NCBI GenBank assembly: GCA_002747735.1
Contig: PDQE01000038.1
Location: forward strand, 1 to 10,395
DNA: 10,395 nucleotides
Source of the DNA: Flavobacteriales bacterium
Lineage (GTDB): Bacteria; Bacteroidota; Bacteroidia; Flavobacteriales; Flavobacteriaceae
Direction: 5' to 3'
The notes beneath the pieces were generated by a model that was not told where the DNA came from, searched no databases, and saw nothing but the letters and a program-made list of their open reading frames with translations. Position 1 is the first letter of the stretch, and each line of letters starts with the position of its first letter. This document shows, piece after piece, positions 6,243 through 10,395 of the stretch. Both the position numbers and the translations under genes were made by a program.

Positions 6243-7790
6243 TTATTCTTCTTTACACACAGGAACCATTACAGCTTCTAAATCAGGATCTTTCATGTTT
6301 TTATCTAATGGAAATATAGGCCTAACAACTCTTTTATATTCAAGCCTTTCTATATCTTGATCAACCCCGCCCGGTGTTAAGGCCATTATCCAATCTGCTC
6401 GCATATTGTATAACTCCGGAACTAAATATCCTATTTTTACAACTACTATATCTGTTTCTCTTGGTTTTAAATTAAGATTAGTAAAGTCTTTTTCATGGTG
6501 ATAAGGTTTACGTTTTTTTGTGACTATTACATAAACGTTTCCAATTTTAACCACAACTTCTGTTTCAGCATCTTTATCGCCATGATTTATACTATAAACA
6601 GTTCCTGATAATAGAATAGGTGGAGAATAACGGTCATCCACTAAGGCCCCTGCATATTCTGTAACTTTGCCTCCTATTCCTGCTTTAACAGCTTTTTCTA
6701 CAAATTTAGCTCCCGGTATCGATGCATATATGAGTGATGGCCCGTTTTTTAACTTAAATTCCGGACGCTCCAAAATTTTGTTCAGCGTCCAAGTTACATC
6801 ACCGGCTCCTCCTGCTGTTGGATTATCTCCCATGTCGCTAATTATAAAGGGGCGTTTTGTACTGCTAACAGCCATATTTAAACATTTATCTAAAGTTGCT
6901 ACAGGAGCAACAAATTCAAAATCATTTCTTACATCCCAAAAATGCTTTGCTAATTTTTCTGCCGTATTTTTAACCTTTTGTTTGTTGTCTCCTGTAACCA
7001 TAACAGCTGCTCGGTTTCTAGGCTCATCTGCCCAAGCATAACCCACCCAAATAGAAGCATCTAAAACTCCTTCTTGAGAAGAAACATCTTCTAATTGTGC
7101 ATATAAGCTTTTGGCAGGCTCAATCCTAGTGCTGGTTTTTTCGCCGGGAAGTAAGATAGGTACAGGTATCCAGGCCTTATATTTTGGTTTGCCTTTTCCG
7201 TTTTCCAGTCTTTTTAAAAGATTTTCAACAGCTCTTTGTTTAGATTCCATAGCATCTTCATGCGGAGCAAGACGATAACAAGTGATTAAATCTAAGTTTT
7301 TAGCAAGTCTCTTTGAAACATTACCGTGTAAATCCATACATGTAGAGATAATAGCTTCTTTTCCTATTACCTTTCTAATGCGTTCAACAAAATCGGCTTC
7401 AGGATCGTCTAATCCTTGTACACTCATAGCTCCATGTAATTCTAAATACATGGCGTCATAAGGAAGGTTTTCTTTTAACATTTTAAGCGTTTTATTAACC
7501 AAAGACTCATATGCCTCACGAGAAACAATGCCTCCCGGAATAGCTTTGGCTCTCATTGTTGGAAACCAAACAGCTCTTTTTAAATTCTCTGAACCTTCTT
7601 GTAGAAACGGGTAATAATTTAAAAGATCGGTTCCGTATAAAGTGTGGAAAGCATCTTCTTGGGCAACTGCAGGGGAAAACGTGCTCGATTCTATGCCAAG
7701 ACCGGCTACTGCAATTCGAGGTAGTTTTTTTTCGGTTTTACAACTTAATAATAAAACTAAAATTGAAAGAAAAGCAATATTTTTTTTCAT
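6243..7790 (-). CDS. M81-family (MlrC-like) metallopeptidase, lipoprotein
   Basis: The product has 515 residues. The N-terminus (KKNIAFLSILVLLLSC, Cys17) is a lipoprotein signal, so this family member is membrane-anchored and exported. The M81 N-terminal domain starts at IAVAGLGIESSTFSP (about 26-40). Visible motifs are LELHGAM (116-122), the CMDLHGN segment (151-157), RLAPHED (173-179) and SDMGDNPTAGGAGD (318-331). E34, H119, D153, H155 and H177 repeat the spacing I recall for the MlrC zinc site, with 34, 2 and 22 residues between the last four. The C-terminal MlrC domain runs to about 505. MlrC itself hydrolyses a linear microcystin peptide; most homologues have no known substrate, and none should be inferred here. 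The gene stands alone, converging on the ATP-grasp remnant and divergent from the glycoside hydrolase. Confidence 0.88.
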   Translation of the reverse strand: MKKNIAFLSILVLLLSCKTEKKLPRIAVAGLGIESSTFSPAVAQEDAFHTLYGTDLLNYYPFLQEGSENLKRAVWFPTMRAKAIPGGIVSREAYESLVNKTLKMLKENLPYDAMYLELHGAMSVQGLDDPEADFVERIRKVIGKEAIISTCMDLHGNVSKRLAKNLDLITCYRLAPHEDAMESKQRAVENLLKRLENGKGKPKYKAWIPVPILLPGEKTSTRIEPAKSLYAQLEDVSSQEGVLDASIWVGYAWADEPRNRAAVMVTGDNKQKVKNTAEKLAKHFWDVRNDFEFVAPVATLDKCLNMAVSSTKRPFIISDMGDNPTAGGAGDVTWTLNKILERPEFKLKNGPSLIYASIPGAKFVEKAVKAGIGGKVTEYAGALVDDRYSPPILLSGTVYSINHGDKDAETEVVVKIGNVYVIVTKKRKPYHHEKDFTNLNLKPRETDIVVVKIGYLVPELYNMRADWIMALTPGGVDQDIERLEYKRVVRPIFPLDKNMKDPDLEAVMVPVCKEE

Positions 7791-8444
7791 TGTTTTTAAA
7801 GTTTTAATGATTGTGTTTTTTAATATATTATTTGTTTAGTATTTACACTAATTTTTTTACTCTGTTAACATCAATCTCTTTAATTTCTAAAGCCTCCTGT
7901 TTCTCTATATCAGAATATAAAATCGCATTTTACAACTGCAGTTTATACGTAATTTTACACTTAACTTTTCATATTTAGAGATTGATATGAGTGCCTACAA
8001 ATTTAGTAAAAGCACAATATAAGTCCAATTAGTAAATGCAATTTTTAGGCGGAGTAGCAGAATAATTTTTTTAAAATTCTAAGACAAAGTAAAAATATGA
8101 AAAAGGGAGTTTATTCTTATGTGAATCTCTTTTGAATATTGTATATAGTTTAATTTGACAATACAATGCAATCGTGCGATAGCAGAGTCAGATCTAGACT
8201 ATTCACAAGGTGATAGGCTTAATGTTAAGTAGCTGAATATAATTAAAGTGAAGTAAGCTGGTGTAACCTTATATAAATAATTCCGGTTAAATACTGCTGC
8301 CGTACAATAACAATTTTTAAACTACTACGTTATAGATATTTTATATTAATGAACAAATTTGAGCCATTTTTTAAGAAATGGAAAAAGTCAGGATGAGTTC
8401 AACGTGCAAAGTATAATGGTGTTTTTAAGTAAAAAAAAGTGAAA
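7791..8444. other. Gene-free stretch between divergent M81 and glycoside hydrolase genes
   Basis: I see no gene in these 654 bases. The longest suggestive fragment is a 22-codon plus-strand frame near 8164-8229 (AIAESDLDYSQGDRLNVK), followed at once by a stop; it is too short to name. ATCAATCTCT (7870-7879) and AGAGATTGAT (7977-7986) form a distant 10-bp inverted repeat. CAAATTTA (7998-8005) is a minus-strand TAnnTTTG box, but it lies 200 bp before the M81 start. No complete promoter was found for either flanking gene. Confidence 0.4.
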
Positions 8445-8612
8445 ATGAAACCAACCCAACCTCAGATTACTATTATTTTAATGGTAATGATGTTATTGTT
8501 TACAGTCGTATCCCAAGCTCAAAATGACTGGCTGATAGACAATACTAAATACGAAGCCCAAATTTTTAACAAAGGTGAAAATGTAGTGCGCTACGGTAGA
8601 ATATCGCAATGA
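8445..8612 (+). pseudogene. Signal peptide and N-terminal fragment of the glycoside hydrolase
   Basis: The ATG at 8445 opens 55 codons and stops at 8610-8612. A hydrophobic stretch (IILMVMMLLFTVV) ending SQAQ is a Sec signal peptide. The following NDWLIDNTKYEAQIFNKGEN is the usual mature beginning of secreted galactosidase-like enzymes in this phylum. The frame then turns to unrelated residues (VVRYGRISQ) and ends, while the enzyme continues in another frame from 8587. The break therefore lies near 8580-8590. The enzyme family normally has a short beta segment here that seems to be missing, so a small deletion plus frameshift is more likely than a single-base slip. Confidence 0.6.
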
Positions 8613-8613
8613 A

Positions 8614-10395
8614 ATGACCGGTGAAACCATGCTCAGAAGCATAAAGCCGGAAGCGGAAGTAAACATAGACGGAAAAATATACGCCGTGGGCGGACTAACC
8701 GGTTTAAAAGAACACGGTTACCTGAAAAACGAATGGCTTGATAATTTAATATCGGATAAAAATGCCTTTCAGTTTGATGGTTACCGAAGCCAGCCCATTG
8801 AGAAAAAGATAAAATGGAGTAAAAATAAAGAATTTAATCTGGCTACTAAGGGCTATGCCACGGGCCGGGAAATAATTATGGAATACCGCCATAAATCTCC
8901 GGAGATGAAAAAAGTCCGCATTTACGTGCATTATGAAATCTACAATGGTATTCCGCTTATTTCCAAATGGATAACAATTGAGAATAAAAGCGATAAGGCT
9001 ATTAGCATAGACGGATTTAAAAGTGAAATTCTCGCTTTTCCGGAACTCGAAAATCCGGTGAGCAGCCCTGAAAATTGGTTACGCCCTAATTTGCATGTAG
9101 AAAGTGACTACGCTTTTGGTGGTTTTTCGGCTGAGACGGCCAATCAAACCATTTTTTATGAAAAAGATCCGGAATATACTTCGCAGGCCAACTATAAAAT
9201 GGAAACACCTTGTTTGCTGGAGAGCAAATTAAAAGTTGGCCCGGCTCAAAAATTAGCTCCAAAAGAGCGTTTTGAAAGTTTTCATACTTATGAGTTAATT
9301 CTTAACGGTACTGATAGGGAAAGAAACAGTTTGAGCAAAAGAAAAATGTACCGATTACTGGCTCCTTGGAGTACTGAAAACCCCATTTTTATGCACTTAA
9401 CAACCACAGATTCTACCAAAGTTGTAAAAGCCATAAATCAATGTGCCGAAACCGGCTATGAAATGGTTATCTTAAGTTCTGGTAGTGGCCTTAATATGGA
9501 AGATACAACGGCGGTAAACATTCAGAAATTTAAAAATCTGGCTGATTATGCTCATAGTAAAGGTATTAAATTAGGAGGGTATTCCCTCTTCTCTAATCGG
9601 AAAATTAGTGATAAAGTTGATGTTATTGATAAAAATACCGGAAAACCAGGTGGGGCTAAATTTGGCAATGCCCCTTGTTTGGCTACAGAATGGGGTAAAA
9701 ACTATTTTGAAAAACTAAAATATTTTTTAGAAAAGACCGGTTTTGATATGTTGGAACACGGCAGTTCTTATTCCGGAGATTTTTGTGCCTCTACCAGCCA
9801 CAAATACCACAAAGGCTATGAAGATTCTCAATGGGCACAATGGAAAATGGCCACTGATTTTTATCATTGGTTAAAAGACAAAAGAATTTACCTAAATGTT
9901 CCGGACTTCTATTACCTGAAAGGTTCTAACAAATGTGGTATCGGTTATCGGGAGGCTAATTGGTCTTTGCCCAAAGAACAACAGATTATTTTGGGACGTC
10001 AGAATATTTACGATGGTACATGGGAAAAGACACCGTCTATGGCCTGGACATTTGTTCCGTTAACGGAATATAACGGCGGTGGGGTAGAAGCTATCTTAGA
10101 ACCTTTAGATAAAAATTTAGATGTTTATAAAGCACACATGGCACAAAATTATGGTGCAGGTGTACAGGCTTGTTATCGCGGTTCCAGATTATACGATACG
10201 GAAAAAACCAAAAAGCTGGTCATTGAGCAAATTAAAAACTATAAAAAATATAGGGAAATCCTCAACTCTGATATTGTCCACTTACGTAGGCCGGACGGTA
10301 GAAATTGGGACGGATTTTTGCATGTTGATGCAGATAATAAGGAAAAAGGATTTTTAATGGTGTTTAATCCAACTTCAGAAAAAATAGAAGAAGTA
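8614..10395 (+). CDS. Alpha-galactosidase-like glycoside hydrolase, 5' broken, 3' partial
   Basis: The frame is open without a stop from 8587 to the window edge; the first ATG is at 8614, giving 594 codons so far. The first 200 or so residues (MTGETMLRSIKPEAEVNIDGK onward) form the N-terminal beta-sandwich. From about residue 245 a TIM-barrel follows: YRLLAPWSTENPIFMHLTT, YEMVILSSGSGLNMED, LADYAHSKGIKLGGY, the GFDMLEHGSSYSGD segment (about 377-388), DSQWAQWK, IYLNVPDFYYLKGSNKCGIGY, TWEKTPSMAWTFVPLTEYNGGG and QACYRGSRLYD. The last 40 residues begin the C-terminal beta domain (MVFNPTSEKIEE). This resembles GH36-clan enzymes of Bacteroidota and Planctomycetes that act on galactosides in polysaccharides; the substrate is unknown. 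I recall Asp after the conserved Glu-His; here it is Gly383. Without the signal peptide at 8445 the protein would not be exported. Confidence 0.7.
   Translation, partial: MTGETMLRSIKPEAEVNIDGKIYAVGGLTGLKEHGYLKNEWLDNLISDKNAFQFDGYRSQPIEKKIKWSKNKEFNLATKGYATGREIIMEYRHKSPEMKKVRIYVHYEIYNGIPLISKWITIENKSDKAISIDGFKSEILAFPELENPVSSPENWLRPNLHVESDYAFGGFSAETANQTIFYEKDPEYTSQANYKMETPCLLESKLKVGPAQKLAPKERFESFHTYELILNGTDRERNSLSKRKMYRLLAPWSTENPIFMHLTTTDSTKVVKAINQCAETGYEMVILSSGSGLNMEDTTAVNIQKFKNLADYAHSKGIKLGGYSLFSNRKISDKVDVIDKNTGKPGGAKFGNAPCLATEWGKNYFEKLKYFLEKTGFDMLEHGSSYSGDFCASTSHKYHKGYEDSQWAQWKMATDFYHWLKDKRIYLNVPDFYYLKGSNKCGIGYREANWSLPKEQQIILGRQNIYDGTWEKTPSMAWTFVPLTEYNGGGVEAILEPLDKNLDVYKAHMAQNYGAGVQACYRGSRLYDTEKTKKLVIEQIKNYKKYREILNSDIVHLRRPDGRNWDGFLHVDADNKEKGFLMVFNPTSEKIEEV

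Noticed and set aside
7870..7986. ATCAATCTCT / AGAGATTGAT inverted repeat as the ends of a mobile element
   Set aside because: Only 10 bp, no target duplication, no content between the arms. It could be chance in AT-rich DNA.
8161..8232. Plus-strand fragment reading AIAESDLDYSQGDRLNVK, reminiscent of small antitoxin C-termini
   Set aside because: Only about 22-25 codons between stops, no start codon and no toxin partner. The resemblance is too weak to annotate.
8746..8931. 61-codon minus-strand frame inside the glycoside hydrolase
   Set aside because: It lies opposite a well-supported coding frame and has no independent support.

Overview
The window comes from an AT-rich member of the Bacteroidota, most likely a flavobacterium. 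The evidence is a SusC-like TonB-dependent receptor with an N-terminal carboxypeptidase-regulatory-like domain, lipoproteins with short SxLSC lipoboxes, promoters of the Bacteroidota TTG/TAnnTTTG type instead of -35/-10 boxes, a family with a GG-type RiPP leader, and a large secreted glycoside hydrolase. No tRNA, rRNA, CRISPR array or complete insertion sequence is visible.

Region 1 (106-3748) looks like a metal-uptake locus. A periplasmic thioredoxin-fold protein (106-594, minus) lies downstream of a TonB-dependent receptor (726-2966, minus). A DtxR/MntR-type metalloregulator (3089-3748, plus) is divergent. An 18-bp palindrome (TGTTAG-N6-CTAACA, 3005-3022) sits in the spacer of a well-formed receptor promoter, as expected if the regulator represses receptor transcription when metal is sufficient. 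The gap between receptor and thioredoxin holds a 14-bp-stem hairpin whose T-tract faces the plus strand, where no gene is apparent. This may mark a small antisense RNA. Positions 1-105 hold nothing I can support.

Region 2 (3855-4569) holds a small four-helix membrane protein of the DUF5367 type (minus), then about 340 bp without a gene that contain an imperfect inverted-repeat pair.

Region 3 (4570-6242) is the most interesting. It appears to be the wreck of a ribosomal peptide natural-product (RiPP) locus of the Bacteroidota grasp-with-spasm kind. In order it holds a short precursor-like peptide gene broken by one extra A in an A-run, an intact TPR/DUF6624 lipoprotein with its own promoter, and an overlapping start of an ATP-grasp maturase. 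The maturase is broken by a one-base slip in an A-run, a 76-bp inverted-repeat element and an in-frame stop. No SPASM partner, protease or exporter is seen.

Region 4 (6243-7790, minus) encodes a lipoprotein of the M81/MlrC metallopeptidase family with the metal-ligand pattern intact. About 650 bp without a gene follows (7791-8444).

Region 5 (8445 to the window edge, plus) is a secreted alpha-galactosidase-like glycoside hydrolase. Its signal peptide is separated from the catalytic part by a frameshift, probably with a small deletion. The reading frame is open to the last base, so the 3' end lies outside the window.

Several breaks are one-base changes in A-runs or small indels, so sequencing error must be weighed against true decay. 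The element and the stop inside the ATP-grasp gene favour real decay there.
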